A stretch of DNA of 64,000 nucleotides from Mesorhizobium sp. B2-7-1 (GTDB lineage Bacteria; Pseudomonadota; Alphaproteobacteria; Rhizobiales; Rhizobiaceae), in the NCBI RefSeq assembly GCF_006440735.1, contig NZ_VFUA01000007.1, positions 1 to 64,000 on the forward strand, in the 5' to 3' direction. The notes under the pieces are model-generated. The model had not been told where the DNA came from and searched no databases. It worked only from the letters and a program-made list of their open reading frames with translations. The first letter of the stretch is position 1. Every line of letters begins with the position of its first letter. The position numbers were made by a program, and so were the translations under genes. Shown one piece after another: positions 39,755-48,454 of the stretch.

Positions 39755-42136
39755 ATGAACTATGCCAACTTCCCTCTCGACAAGAGGATGCCCTTGCCCA
39801 GTACCGATCCGGAAAAGGGTGAAGACTTCATCGATGTCGAGCGTCTGCTTGGCATGGCCGCCCGACAGGCCAAGGTGGTGGCGGTCTGCGCCATCATCGG
39901 CCTGTTCCTGGGCGTGATCTATCTGCAGACCACTCCCAAGCAATACATGTCCGTGGCGAGCGTCCTGATCGACGAGGGCCTGAACAAGGTCGTCGACGAC
40001 ATTTCGGCGGCGTCGCAAACCGTTCAGACCGACGCTTCCTTTCTCAGCCAGGTCGAGATTCTCACCTCCGCACGGCTGGCGTCGGTGGTGGTCGACAAGC
40101 TGAAGCTCGACCAGAACGACGCATTCATGAACCCGCCGCAATCGGCCCTTGCCAAGGGCGTCGGCTTCCTGCGCGGCGTGGTCGGCTATTTCCGCGGCAG
40201 CTCGGCCGATGACATCCCCGGCATGCAGAATGTCGACGAGGCGACGCGCCAGGCCATGATCAGGACGGCGCGCCACGACTATGCGGTGCTGAAGCTGCAG
40301 AGCGAGGTGCTGGCGCAGCGCAACGGCCGCAGCTACGTGCTTTCCATCGGCTACCAGGCGCCCGATCCCGCACTGGCCACGGCCATCACCAAGGCCTATG
40401 CCGATGCCTATCTGGCCGACCAGCTCAACGCCAGCTTCGACGCCACCGAACGCGCGGCCTTGTGGCTGCAGGGCAGGCTCACCGAATTGCGCGAAAGCTC
40501 ACAGCAGGCAGCGATGGCGGTCGAGAAGTTCAGGGCCGAGCACGGGCTCTCCGCCAACAGCGACGGCCAGTTGCTGAGCGACAAGCAGCTCGCCGACCTC
40601 AACGCCCAGCTCATCGTCGCCCAGGCCGATACCGCCAGGGCCAGCGCCCGCTATCAGCAATACAAGGCGATCGTCGACAGCGGCTCCGAAAGCGCCTTCA
40701 ACGATTCGGCCATCGGCGCCGACCAGCCGAGCAGCTCGGTCATCATCGCGCTCAAGACCCGCTATCTGGCCATCGCCAAGCGCCTTCAGGACGTCGAGAC
40801 GAATTTCGGCAAGGACCACCCGCAGGCGGTCGCGCTGACCAAGGAAAAGGCCGATGTCTCGGCGCAGATCTTCGGCCAGCTGAAGCAGCTCACCGAAAGC
40901 TACCGCAACGATTTCGAAGTGGCGCAGGCGCGCGAGACGGCGCTGCGCGACAAGATTTCCACCGCCGCCGGCAAGAGCTCGATCGACAACCAGTCGCAGG
41001 TGAAGCTGAAGGAGCTCGACCAGCAGGCCCAGGCGTTGACCACGCTCTACCAGACCTTCCTCAGCCGCTATGAGGAGGCCTCGCAGCAGCAGTCCTTCCC
41101 GGTCGGCAAGGTCCGCATCATTTCCGACGCGACGATGCCGCTCGCGGCTTCCAGCCCGCGCACCTTGCGCGTGCTGTCGCTGTCGCTGGTGCTCGGCCTG
41201 ATGCTTGGCGCCGGCTTCGGCGGCCTCAACGAGTTCAACGAGCGGTTCTTCAGGACGGGCGAGGACATCCGTGACCGCGTCGGCCTGAAATTCCTCGGCT
41301 ACCTGCCGACGATCGGCGGCGGCAAGGCAAGGGATTCCAAGCCCGACGACCTGCCGGCCGACGGCAAGGTCGCCAGCCTCTCCGCGGCCGAGAAACGGGC
41401 GCGCATGCGCGTCAGCATCGACGCCCCGGCCTCGATGTTCGCCGAGACGCTGCGCAACGCCAAGATCGCCTTCGACGTCGTGATGGAAGACCGCGGCAGC
41501 CGGGTCATCGGCGTCATTTCGGTGCTGCCTGGGGAAGGCAAGTCGACGGTGGCCGCGAACCTCGCCGGCCTGCTCGCCGCCAACGGCGCCAGGACCCTGC
41601 TCATCGACGGCGACCTGCGCAATCCGGGCTTGAGCCGCAGCCTCGGCATGGAGACCGAGCAGGGCTTGATGGAGGCGGTGGTCAACGGCCAGACCTGGCA
41701 GTCGGTCGGCAAGGTCGACCGCCAGACCAAGCTTGCGATCATTCCGGCCGTGCTGCGCGGTCAGTTCTCGCACACCAGCGAGCTTCTGGGCTCGGCCGGC
41801 ATGCGGCGTTTCATCGAGAACGCCAAGGAGACGTTCGAATACATCATCGTCGACCTGCCGCCGCTCGGGCCCGTCGTCGACGCCAAGGCCTTCGCGCCGC
41901 TGGTCGACGGCTTCGTGATGGTCACCGAATGGGGCCGCACGCCGCGCAACATGGTGCGTTCGATGCTGGAATCAGAGCCCTATATCGCCAACAAGGTGAT
42001 CGGCGCGGTGCTCAACAAGGTCGATCTGAAGAAGCTGGCCAAATACGGCTCACTCGGCGGCTCGGAAAGGTTCTTCGACCGCTATTCGACCTACTATCTG
42101 GATAAGTCGGAATCGCGCGCCAAACAAGCTGCTTGA
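39755..42136 (+). CDS. exoP: Polysaccharide co-polymerase with BY-kinase domain (ExoP-like)
   Basis: This 793-aa inner-membrane protein sets chain length and couples polymerisation to export. It has an N-terminal membrane segment (about residues 45-65), a long periplasmic coiled-coil region (to about 470), a second membrane segment (about 478-496), and a cytoplasmic tyrosine kinase domain with Walker A LPGEGKST (about 591-598), Walker A' TLLIDGDLR and Walker B YIIVDLPPLG. A C-terminal tyrosine cluster (RYSTYYLDK) provides autophosphorylation sites. It ends at a hairpin shared with the convergent phosphatase gene. Confidence 0.92.
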   Translation: MNYANFPLDKRMPLPSTDPEKGEDFIDVERLLGMAARQAKVVAVCAIIGLFLGVIYLQTTPKQYMSVASVLIDEGLNKVVDDISAASQTVQTDASFLSQVEILTSARLASVVVDKLKLDQNDAFMNPPQSALAKGVGFLRGVVGYFRGSSADDIPGMQNVDEATRQAMIRTARHDYAVLKLQSEVLAQRNGRSYVLSIGYQAPDPALATAITKAYADAYLADQLNASFDATERAALWLQGRLTELRESSQQAAMAVEKFRAEHGLSANSDGQLLSDKQLADLNAQLIVAQADTARASARYQQYKAIVDSGSESAFNDSAIGADQPSSSVIIALKTRYLAIAKRLQDVETNFGKDHPQAVALTKEKADVSAQIFGQLKQLTESYRNDFEVAQARETALRDKISTAAGKSSIDNQSQVKLKELDQQAQALTTLYQTFLSRYEEASQQQSFPVGKVRIISDATMPLAASSPRTLRVLSLSLVLGLMLGAGFGGLNEFNERFFRTGEDIRDRVGLKFLGYLPTIGGGKARDSKPDDLPADGKVASLSAAEKRARMRVSIDAPASMFAETLRNAKIAFDVVMEDRGSRVIGVISVLPGEGKSTVAANLAGLLAANGARTLLIDGDLRNPGLSRSLGMETEQGLMEAVVNGQTWQSVGKVDRQTKLAIIPAVLRGQFSHTSELLGSAGMRRFIENAKETFEYIIVDLPPLGPVVDAKAFAPLVDGFVMVTEWGRTPRNMVRSMLESEPYIANKVIGAVLNKVDLKKLAKYGSLGGSERFFDRYSTYYLDKSESRAKQAA

Positions 42137-42168
42137 GGCGGCCTTACGGTTGGAAAAACAAGGACACG

Positions 42169-42199
42169 GGGCGGCTCAGCCTGAAATGGCGTGCCGCCC
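42169..42199. terminator. Bidirectional hairpin between exoP and the phosphatase gene
   Basis: GGGCGGC (42169-42175) pairs with GCCGCCC (42193-42199) around a 17-base loop, in the 62-bp gap between two convergent genes. The right arm reaches the first base of the phosphatase stop codon. There is no T-run, so efficiency is uncertain. Confidence 0.45.
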
Positions 42200-43014
42200 T
42201 AATCCTGTGAAGACAGCAGCCGGCCGTATTTGCCGACGATCCTGAGCGCGGTCAGCCGCCCCGTTTGAAAGGCGCCGGTGTCGATGTCGAGTCGGCGCCC
42301 GTCGAGCGTCGGGGCGTCGACGATCGTGTGACCGTGCACCACCCAGCGGTCGAGGCGGTGCGCCGCCTGGAAGAACTCTTCGCGGATGTTGAGGAGGTCG
42401 CCTTCGTCTTGCGCCTCGAGCGCGATGCCGGGCCGGATGCCGGCATGCACGAAGACGAATTGGTCGGAGCAGATCATCGCCGGCAGCGTGCGCAGGAAGT
42501 CGACATGGCCGGCGGGAATGGCCTCGCGGATGCGCGCGTCCGCCTGCTCGCCCGAACCGTAGAGACTTGTCAGGCGATCCGGGTCGACGCCGTAGGAGAA
42601 CAAGGTTTCGCGGGCGCCATAGCCGAGCCAGGGTTCGCGCGAAAGATGGCCGTCCAGATAGAGGAGCAGCGCGACCTCATGGTTGCCCACGAGGCAGACG
42701 CGCTGAAAGCCTTTCGGCGGCGACGCCATCAGATGTTCGATCACGCGCCGCGAATTCGGTCCGCGGTCGATATAGTCGCCCAGCATGATGATGATCTTGC
42801 GGCCGCGGAACCGCTGCGCGTCGAGCTGGATTTTTCCTTCCAGCGCGCGCAGTTCGTCATAGCAGCCATGCACGTCGCCGATCGCGTAGACGACCGTGTC
42901 GCGCATATCCATGACAAGGCGCTCGCGTGGAGCGGGTCGAGGACGTCTCGATCGTTGGAACAGGCTCACGGATTGAGGCTCGAATGCTTGCACTGATTTG
43001 CGCCTCGATATCAT
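42199..43014 (-). CDS. Metallophosphoesterase, PPP-type serine/threonine phosphatase
   Basis: This 271-aa protein has the three metal-site motifs of PPP phosphatases in order: GDVHG, GDYIDRGP and GNHE, then HAGIRPG and VHGHT. It is a small bacterial PPP enzyme that removes phosphate from proteins or small molecules. Placement next to the BY-kinase ExoP invites the idea that it counteracts phosphorylation, but ExoP partners are usually low-molecular-weight tyrosine phosphatases. The start is uncertain: ATG 43014 gives a basic N-terminal tail of 34 residues, while ATG 42912 starts right before the catalytic domain. Neither has a good ribosome site. Confidence 0.82.
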   Translation of the reverse strand: MISRRKSVQAFEPQSVSLFQRSRRPRPAPRERLVMDMRDTVVYAIGDVHGCYDELRALEGKIQLDAQRFRGRKIIIMLGDYIDRGPNSRRVIEHLMASPPKGFQRVCLVGNHEVALLLYLDGHLSREPWLGYGARETLFSYGVDPDRLTSLYGSGEQADARIREAIPAGHVDFLRTLPAMICSDQFVFVHAGIRPGIALEAQDEGDLLNIREEFFQAAHRLDRWVVHGHTIVDAPTLDGRRLDIDTGAFQTGRLTALRIVGKYGRLLSSQD

Positions 43015-43063
43015 GCCGAATGCAAACAATTCCACACCGGCGCGTGCTCGGCGGCCGCGGTCG

Positions 43064-44143
43064 TCAGGCGGCCTTCAACCGATAGCGGAACAGCGTGTGG
43101 TCGAAGAGCAGCCGGACGCGCGGCTCGGCTTCGGCCGCGATCAGCCAGCTCACCGCGATCATGGCGGCGCCGACAATGGGAATGGCGGCCAGATAGGGCA
43201 CGCCGGCGCGCGTCAGGGCGCCGAGCATCGCCGCGCCGACGACATCGTGGATGAGATAGAGCGGATAGGTCATCAGCCCGATGCGCCGCCAGCCGCGCCA
43301 GGAAAGGTCTAGGCGCAGCGACCAGGCCATCAGGGCGACCGCCGTGAGGAAGATGATGATCGGCGTCGCGTAGGGCATCGCGGCTTCCACCTTGACGGCG
43401 TGCACGTCGACCGAGCTCGCGATCTGCAGCGCGCCCCCGAGCAGGAACAGGGCCGCGAAGGCAAGGCGCGGCAGGGTTATCGCCTTGAAGCGCATCAGCC
43501 ACAGAAGCACGCCGACGGCGAAGAATGCGCCGTGATGCACCAGCGTCAGCTGCAGCCAGCGCGTCTCGGCGAGATCGGTCCAGCCGAAGGCGAAATAGGC
43601 GCACCAGAACAATGTGCTGACGAGGCCGATGACGATGGCCACGGTCTCCATCAGGTCGAAGCGACCGAGCCGCAGCAGCACCCAGACGATCGCATAGAAC
43701 GCGATCTCGATGCCGAGCGTCCAGTAGACGCTGTCCACCCATGGCTCGAAGGGCACGAACAGCCCCGTGCGGACGAGGCGGATCACGGCGTCCGTCGGCC
43801 AGGAGAGGCCCACCATAAGCAGGACGATCGCGGTGAACGGCGCGCAGATCCACACTGCCGGCACCAGCCGCCTGAAGCGCGCCTCGAAGAATTTCAGCGA
43901 CGTGGCGTTCTCGGCGCTGAAGGCGATGACGAAGCCGCTGATGACGAAGAACACCTGCACGCCGACCCAGCCGGAGCCGGCAAAGGCCATCTCGGGATGG
44001 GGCGGGATGCCGCCGGTGGCGCGCGCCGAAATGCCGTCGGGGAAGGACCAGACCCAGAAACCATAATGATAAAACATCACCATGACGGCGGCCAGGAAAC
44101 GCAGGATGTCGACGCCGCCGAATGTCGTCTTGTGCTGAGCCAT
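43064..44143 (-). CDS. Acyltransferase 3 family membrane protein (second copy)
   Basis: This 359-aa membrane protein begins with GGVDILRFLAAVMVMFYHYGF, the acyltransferase 3 start with its key His, and has about ten hydrophobic segments and SLRLDLSWRGWRRIGLMTYPLY-like C-terminal features in short pieces. It differs from the copy at 11429-12520. It probably adds acetyl or succinyl groups to the polymer. A TTGC/TGCA motif lies 44 bp upstream of ATG 44143. The phosphatase gene follows 49 bp downstream on the same strand. Confidence 0.83.
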   Translation of the reverse strand: MAQHKTTFGGVDILRFLAAVMVMFYHYGFWVWSFPDGISARATGGIPPHPEMAFAGSGWVGVQVFFVISGFVIAFSAENATSLKFFEARFRRLVPAVWICAPFTAIVLLMVGLSWPTDAVIRLVRTGLFVPFEPWVDSVYWTLGIEIAFYAIVWVLLRLGRFDLMETVAIVIGLVSTLFWCAYFAFGWTDLAETRWLQLTLVHHGAFFAVGVLLWLMRFKAITLPRLAFAALFLLGGALQIASSVDVHAVKVEAAMPYATPIIIFLTAVALMAWSLRLDLSWRGWRRIGLMTYPLYLIHDVVGAAMLGALTRAGVPYLAAIPIVGAAMIAVSWLIAAEAEPRVRLLFDHTLFRYRLKAA

Positions 44144-44186
44144 GCCGTGCTTTCGGTATGGCCCCCCACGCGAAGTCTAGGCGCTA

Positions 44187-44202
44187 TTGCTGCATTGCAC
44201 AA
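44187..44202. promoter_or_regulatory. TTGC/TGCA-type operator candidate upstream of the second acyltransferase
   Basis: TTGCTGCATTGCACAA is the reverse-complement form of the sites at 24315 and 34501 and sits at promoter distance from the leftward ATG 44143. It is the best match to a palindrome of the form TTGCTGCA-TTGCAACA. Confidence 0.5.
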
Positions 44203-44249
44203 CAGACGATTGCGCTGCGGGAGAAATTCGCCGCTTTGCCGTCTTGCGT

Positions 44250-46157
44250 CTACACCCCGATGCCGCGGCCCTTCAGCACTGCAGTGATCTCGTCGAGGAT
44301 CACAGGGTCGTCGATGGTCGCCGGCATCGTCCATGCCTCCTTGTCGGCGATCTTCTGCATCGTGCCGCGCAGGATCTTGCCGGAGCGGGTCTTGGGCAGC
44401 CGCTTGATCGTCACCACCGTCTTGAAGGCGGCGACCGGGCCGATGCGCTCGCGCACCAGCCCTACGACCTCGCCTTCGATCGCGCCGGTATCGCGCGACA
44501 CGCCTGCATTGAGCACGACGAAGCCGAGCGGCACCTGGCCCTTCATGGCATCGGCAATGCCTATGACCGCGCATTCTGCGACATCGGGATGCGCCGCCAG
44601 CACCTCTTCCATGGCTCCGGTCGAGAGCCGGTGGCCGGCGACGTTGATGATGTCGTCGGTGCGGGCCATGACGTAGAGATAGCCGTCCTCGTCCATCATG
44701 CCGGCATCGGCCGTCTTGTAGTAACCGGGGAACTCTTCCAGGTAGGCCTGGCGGAAGCGGGCATCGGCATTCCACAGCGTCGGCAGGCAGCCGGCGGGCA
44801 GCGGCAGCTTGACCACGACATTGCCGAGCGTGCCGCGCGTCACCTCGTGGCCGGCATCGTCGAGGATGCGGATGTCGTAACCGGGCATCGGCACGCCGGG
44901 CGAGCCGTATTTCACCGGCAGCAGCCCCAGGCCCGCCGGATTGATCGTCATCGGCGAGCCGGTCTCGGTCTGCCACCAATGGTCGACAACCGGCCGGTCG
45001 AGCTTCTGCTCGGCCCATTTGATGGTTTCGGGGTCGGCGCGCTCGCCGGCCAGGAACAGCGTGCGGAACTTCGAAAGGTCGTATTTCGGCACGAACTCGC
45101 CCTTGGGGTCCTGGCCCTTGATGGCGCGGAACGCCGTCGGCGCGGTGAACAGCGCCACCACGCCATGCTGCGAGATCACCCGCCAGTAGGTGCCGGCGTC
45201 CGGCGTGCCGATCGGTTTGCCCTCGAACAGCACGCTGGTGCAGCCATGCAGAAGCGGCGCGTAGACGATGTAGGAATGGCCGACCACCCAGCCGACATCC
45301 GACGCAGCCCAGAACACTTCGCCGGGCTTGACGCCGAATTCGTTGTCCATGGTCCATTTCAGCGCGACCATGTGGCCGCCATTGTCGCGCACGATGCCTT
45401 TCGGCTGGCCGGTCGTGCCGGAGGTGTAGATGATGTAGAGCGGATCGGTGGCCAGCACCGGCACGCAGTCGACATTGGCGCCGGCGGCGCGCTCGCGGGC
45501 GACCGCATCGGCATAGTCGAAATCGTAATTGTCCTTCATCTCGCAGCGCAGCTGCTCGCGCTGCAGGATGAGGCAGGCGTCGGGCTTGTGCTTCGACACC
45601 TCGATCGCCTTGTCGAGCAAGGGCTTGTAGGCGACGACGCGTCCGGGCTCGAGCCCGCAGGAGGCGGTGATGATCAGCTTCGGCTTGGCGTCGTCGATGC
45701 GGGTAGCGAGCTCATGCGAGGCGAAGCCGCCGAACACCACCGAATGCACGGCGCCCAGCCTCGCGCAGGCGAGCATGGCGATGGCCGCTTCGGCCACCAT
45801 CGGCATGTAGATGATGACGCGGTCGCCCTTGCCGATGCCGCGATGCCTGAGCACCGAGGCCAATGCGACGACCTCGCGCTTCAATTCGGCATAGGTGAAT
45901 GTCCGGATCGTGCCGGTGATCGCGCTGTCATGGATCAGCGCCAGCTGGCCGGCGCGTCCGCCGGCGACATGGCGGTCGATTGCGTTGTAGCAGGTGTTGC
46001 AGGTGGCGCCGGTGAACCAGCGGCCGTAGACGCCTGCCGTCGGATCGAAGACCTTGTCGGCCGGCGTATACCAGTCGATCGCCTTCGCCGCCTCGGCCCA
46101 GAACCCTATGGGGTCGCGTTTCCAGCCCTCATAGACTTCGTGGTAGCGTGAAGCCAT
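44250..46157 (-). CDS. prpE: Propionyl-CoA synthetase (acyl-CoA synthetase family)
   Basis: This 635-aa AMP-forming enzyme activates propionate (and less well acetate) to the CoA ester. It shows IIYTSGTTGQPKG (AMP-binding), VDHWWQTETG (adenine site), ARTDDIINVAGHRLS (hinge) and the regulatory lysine in KTRSGKILRG. Length and N-terminal YHEVYEGWKRDPIGFWAEAA fit PrpE better than Acs. ATG 46157 has AGGAAG 6 bp upstream. It is a single-gene unit between the exo cluster and the RiPP-like locus and has no evident link to either. Confidence 0.9.
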   Translation of the reverse strand: MASRYHEVYEGWKRDPIGFWAEAAKAIDWYTPADKVFDPTAGVYGRWFTGATCNTCYNAIDRHVAGGRAGQLALIHDSAITGTIRTFTYAELKREVVALASVLRHRGIGKGDRVIIYMPMVAEAAIAMLACARLGAVHSVVFGGFASHELATRIDDAKPKLIITASCGLEPGRVVAYKPLLDKAIEVSKHKPDACLILQREQLRCEMKDNYDFDYADAVARERAAGANVDCVPVLATDPLYIIYTSGTTGQPKGIVRDNGGHMVALKWTMDNEFGVKPGEVFWAASDVGWVVGHSYIVYAPLLHGCTSVLFEGKPIGTPDAGTYWRVISQHGVVALFTAPTAFRAIKGQDPKGEFVPKYDLSKFRTLFLAGERADPETIKWAEQKLDRPVVDHWWQTETGSPMTINPAGLGLLPVKYGSPGVPMPGYDIRILDDAGHEVTRGTLGNVVVKLPLPAGCLPTLWNADARFRQAYLEEFPGYYKTADAGMMDEDGYLYVMARTDDIINVAGHRLSTGAMEEVLAAHPDVAECAVIGIADAMKGQVPLGFVVLNAGVSRDTGAIEGEVVGLVRERIGPVAAFKTVVTIKRLPKTRSGKILRGTMQKIADKEAWTMPATIDDPVILDEITAVLKGRGIGV

Positions 46158-46314
46158 GTGGTCTTCCTCCCCAGGAACGTTTTGCTGCCTGGGAATAGCC
46201 TAAGTCGTTCTTGCCGGCCATGTCTTCCTGCATTTTGGTCGACATCGCCGCCAAACGGCTCCGTTCGGCGCCTGCCTGGAGACGTCGCCGTCACAATCCG
46301 CGATATCGGCTGGC

Positions 46315-46431
46315 TTAAAGCGGCAGCGCCGCCAACATCAACCCGACGCCGCCGGCGATCAGGATAGCCGCCGCAAGCGCCTTCCGATGGCGCTCGAACG
46401 CCGTCGGAGCCCGTTCCCAATTGTAACGCAT
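46315..46431 (-). CDS. 38-aa single-span membrane protein
   Basis: This small gene starts at ATG 46431 with GGGGAG 8 bp upstream. It encodes a basic N-terminal half (MRYNWERAPTAFERHRK) followed by one hydrophobic segment of about 20 residues (ALAAAILIAGGVGLMLAALP). The layout matches the many short membrane proteins of rhizobia. It diverges from the RiPP precursor at 46563 and lies upstream of prpE on the same strand. The rest of the region 46158-46314 shows nothing supported. No function is known. Confidence 0.6.
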   Translation of the reverse strand: MRYNWERAPTAFERHRKALAAAILIAGGVGLMLAALPL

Positions 46432-46473
46432 ACAGATCACTCCCCAAAGCCCGGCGGACTCATAGCTTACCTA

Positions 46474-46502
46474 AGGACAGGAAGGCAAGACCTCGCTAAT
46501 AT
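46474..46502 (+). promoter_or_regulatory. Putative sigma70-type promoter of the RiPP-like locus
   Basis: AGGACA (46474-46479) and TAATAT (46497-46502) are separated by 17 bases, a good vegetative promoter spacing. They lie about 60 bp upstream of the precursor ATG at 46563. The -10 match is strong and the -35 is partial. Confidence 0.4.
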
Positions 46503-46562
46503 TCGCCCCGTGGCGGGCAGGGAGCCGGCCATCGCTTTCGGATGTGGAATCGAGGGAATTTC

Positions 46563-46661
46563 ATGAAGCGGATTTATGAGAAGCCGGTGCTGACCAAACG
46601 CGGGAAGTTGTCGATTCTCGCGGCGGGCAATTCAAGCGGCCCGACGGGTCCGAGCGGCTGA
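46563..46661 (+). CDS. RiPP-like precursor peptide 1 (32 aa)
   Basis: ATG 46563 has GAGGGA 5 bp upstream. The 32-aa product starts with a leader-like part, YEKPVLTKRGKLSILAA (residues 5-21), with the Tyr-x-x-Pro-x-Leu pattern bound by B1/PqqD proteins. The tail is GNSSGPTGPSG. It has no Asp, Glu or Cys in the tail, so neither a lasso ring nor a thioether is possible; Ser and Thr are abundant. It is followed by B1, B2 and kinase genes on the same strand. The same leader pattern recurs in the peptide at 50628. A phosphorylated linear peptide is the simplest guess. Confidence 0.72.
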   Translation: MKRIYEKPVLTKRGKLSILAAGNSSGPTGPSG

Positions 46662-46752
46662 TAGGTCGCAACCCGCCTAGGTACCGTCACTCACGGCGAT
46701 GGACAGCCTCGCGGTGCCGCGCTAATTGCTCTTGAGCGAAGGGAGCGGGCGG

Positions 46753-47040
46753 ATGGCTGAAATCGGCTCTGAAACGGTGCTGCGGATGGCGGACGACGCG
46801 TCCGTGCAGCATGTCGGCGATGGCGCCGTCGTGCTTCTGGCCCGCAGCGGCCAGCTTTACACCTGCAACGACACGACCGAGGCTTTCCTAGGCAAGGTCG
46901 ATGGTGCGCGCAACCTCGACCAGATCGTCGACCTGCTGTCGGACGAATTCGAGGTCGACAAGGCAACGCTCGACGAGGACATGACCGCATTGGCCGCCGA
47001 GCTGGTGGCCGAAGGCATCCTCGCCGACCCGGGCGCGTGA
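46753..47040 (+). CDS. PqqD-like leader-binding protein (RRE) of the RiPP-like locus
   Basis: This 95-aa PqqD-family protein has the beta region VVLLARSGQLYTCNDTTEAFL followed by DLLSDEFEVDKATLDEDM and a C-terminal helix ending in LVAEGIL. It should bind the leader of the peptides at 46563 and 50628. ATG 46753 has AAGGGAG upstream. Its stop overlaps the next start by one base (TGATG). It is only distantly similar to the lasso B1 at 20843. Confidence 0.82.
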   Translation: MAEIGSETVLRMADDASVQHVGDGAVVLLARSGQLYTCNDTTEAFLGKVDGARNLDQIVDLLSDEFEVDKATLDEDMTALAAELVAEGILADPGA

Positions 47041-47471
47041 TGGCCGACGGACCGGTCCTGCGCGTCCTGTTCCGCGTTCATTTGTGGTTCAGCGCCAGGC
47101 TGATGCCGGTGCTGGTCGGAAGGCGCGATTTCGAAAGCGTGTTGAAACTGGCGCCGTTGCAGTCGCCTGCGCCTTATCGCGACTTGCCCTGGACCTACAT
47201 CGTGCAGCGCGTCAAACGAACGGTGCGGCGCCCCTGGTTGATGCGCGACCGCAGATGCCTTCGGGAAGGTCTGCTCGGTTTTCGCTTTCTGCGCATGGCC
47301 GGTCTCGACCCGGAGTTGCGTTTCGGCGTCGACGCCAAGTCGATGCAAGAACCCCGCCTGTCGGCGCATTGCTGGGTCTGCCTCGACGGCAAGCCGGTGG
47401 TCAGCGACAGCCAGCCCGGCATGGTGGAGATCTACCGCCACCCGGCCAGGACGAAGGCGACAGCCGCTTGA
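47040..47471 (+). CDS. Transglutaminase-like leader protease (B2) of the RiPP-like locus
   Basis: This 143-aa protein belongs to the lasso B2 protease family. A full catalytic set is visible: C73 (RRCLREGL), H110 (SAHCWVCLDG) and D123 (VVSDS). It should cut the leader from the precursors. It lacks any fused RRE, consistent with the separate PqqD-like gene just before it. ATG 47040 overlaps the PqqD stop; a GTG at 47037 is in frame but weaker. The downstream kinase starts inside its stop codon (TTGA). Confidence 0.82.
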   Translation: MADGPVLRVLFRVHLWFSARLMPVLVGRRDFESVLKLAPLQSPAPYRDLPWTYIVQRVKRTVRRPWLMRDRRCLREGLLGFRFLRMAGLDPELRFGVDAKSMQEPRLSAHCWVCLDGKPVVSDSQPGMVEIYRHPARTKATAA

Positions 47472-48448
47472 GCGACCAGACTTTCCGCTACGACCTCAAC
47501 GGCCAGGTCATAGGCATCACCGCCGCGCGCGCCGATCTCTGGCCGAATTTCGACCTGATGCTCGGGACGTTGCGTGTGGAAGCAGCTGTCCAGCCCGGCT
47601 TTCGCATCGACATCGTCGAAACGCTCGAGTTGCAGGAGAATCCCCAAGGAAAGCTGGCTTTCGACGGCGAAGTGCCGCTGGACGGCCATTGCCGCATGAT
47701 CGACGCCGGAAGCGTCTTCCATCTGGTTTTCCCAGGCCAGCAGACCGTGTCGATCCACGACGGCGAGGGCCGAGCCCAAATCCGTCTCCATCCGGACAGC
47801 AAGATCAAGTGGACTCTGCTGATGATGGTGCTGGATGCAGCGCTCGATGCCGACGGCCAGCATATGCTGCACACGGCCGGCCTGACGCTGCCGGACAGCG
47901 AGGCGCTCGTGCTGATCCACGCGCCGAGCGGCACCGGCAAGTCGACGACGTCGCTGGCGCTCGCCTCTCAGGGCTTCGGTCTCTGCTCGGACGACGTCAT
48001 GATCCTGAAGACGACAGCCGATGGCATCACGGCCTGGGGCATGCCGCGCAAGGTGAAGGTCCATCGCCACACTGCCGCGATGCTGCCTTTCGTGTCGCCC
48101 TGCCTGGGGGAGACATGGGACGCCGAGGGCGAGCAATCCGTTTCGCTGGACCGCCTCGGCGAAATCATCCGCGTCGAGGATGTGCGCCCCAGACCCGTCG
48201 TTGCCCTCCTGCATCTTGCGCGTTCGGCGGACACCGAGACCCGGTTGCTGCCGATGGCCAGGACCGACGCCATGGTGGCGCTGGCCACGGACAATGTCAG
48301 GACCGGCATGACTGGCCTGCTGTCGGTGCAGAAAAGGCGGATGGCGGCGATTGCTGCGCTGGTCAAGAGGGTGCCGACCTTCACGCTGGAAATCGGGGCG
48401 AGGCCGGTCGAGGCGGCGGCGCTGATCCGCGCTGCGGTGCAGGGCTGA
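47468..48448 (+). CDS. HPr-kinase-like kinase of the RiPP-like locus
   Basis: This 326-aa protein has Walker A APSGTGKST (about residues 152-160) and FGLCSDDVMIL (D175, D176), the HPr-kinase-type ATP and metal site. It is the same length and layout as the lasso kinase at 17549-18529 but with different sequence. TTG 47468 overlaps the B2 stop (TTGA) and is preferred because longer versions overlap the B2 gene heavily; the start is not certain. With Ser/Thr-rich precursor tails nearby, peptide phosphorylation is the likely role. Confidence 0.78.
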   Translation: MSDQTFRYDLNGQVIGITAARADLWPNFDLMLGTLRVEAAVQPGFRIDIVETLELQENPQGKLAFDGEVPLDGHCRMIDAGSVFHLVFPGQQTVSIHDGEGRAQIRLHPDSKIKWTLLMMVLDAALDADGQHMLHTAGLTLPDSEALVLIHAPSGTGKSTTSLALASQGFGLCSDDVMILKTTADGITAWGMPRKVKVHRHTAAMLPFVSPCLGETWDAEGEQSVSLDRLGEIIRVEDVRPRPVVALLHLARSADTETRLLPMARTDAMVALATDNVRTGMTGLLSVQKRRMAAIAALVKRVPTFTLEIGARPVEAAALIRAAVQG

Positions 48449-48454
48449 GGCGCG

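Noticed and set aside
44187-46151. 654-aa frame opposite prpE
   Set aside because: It is the complement of a full-length acyl-CoA synthetase, with only biased composition.
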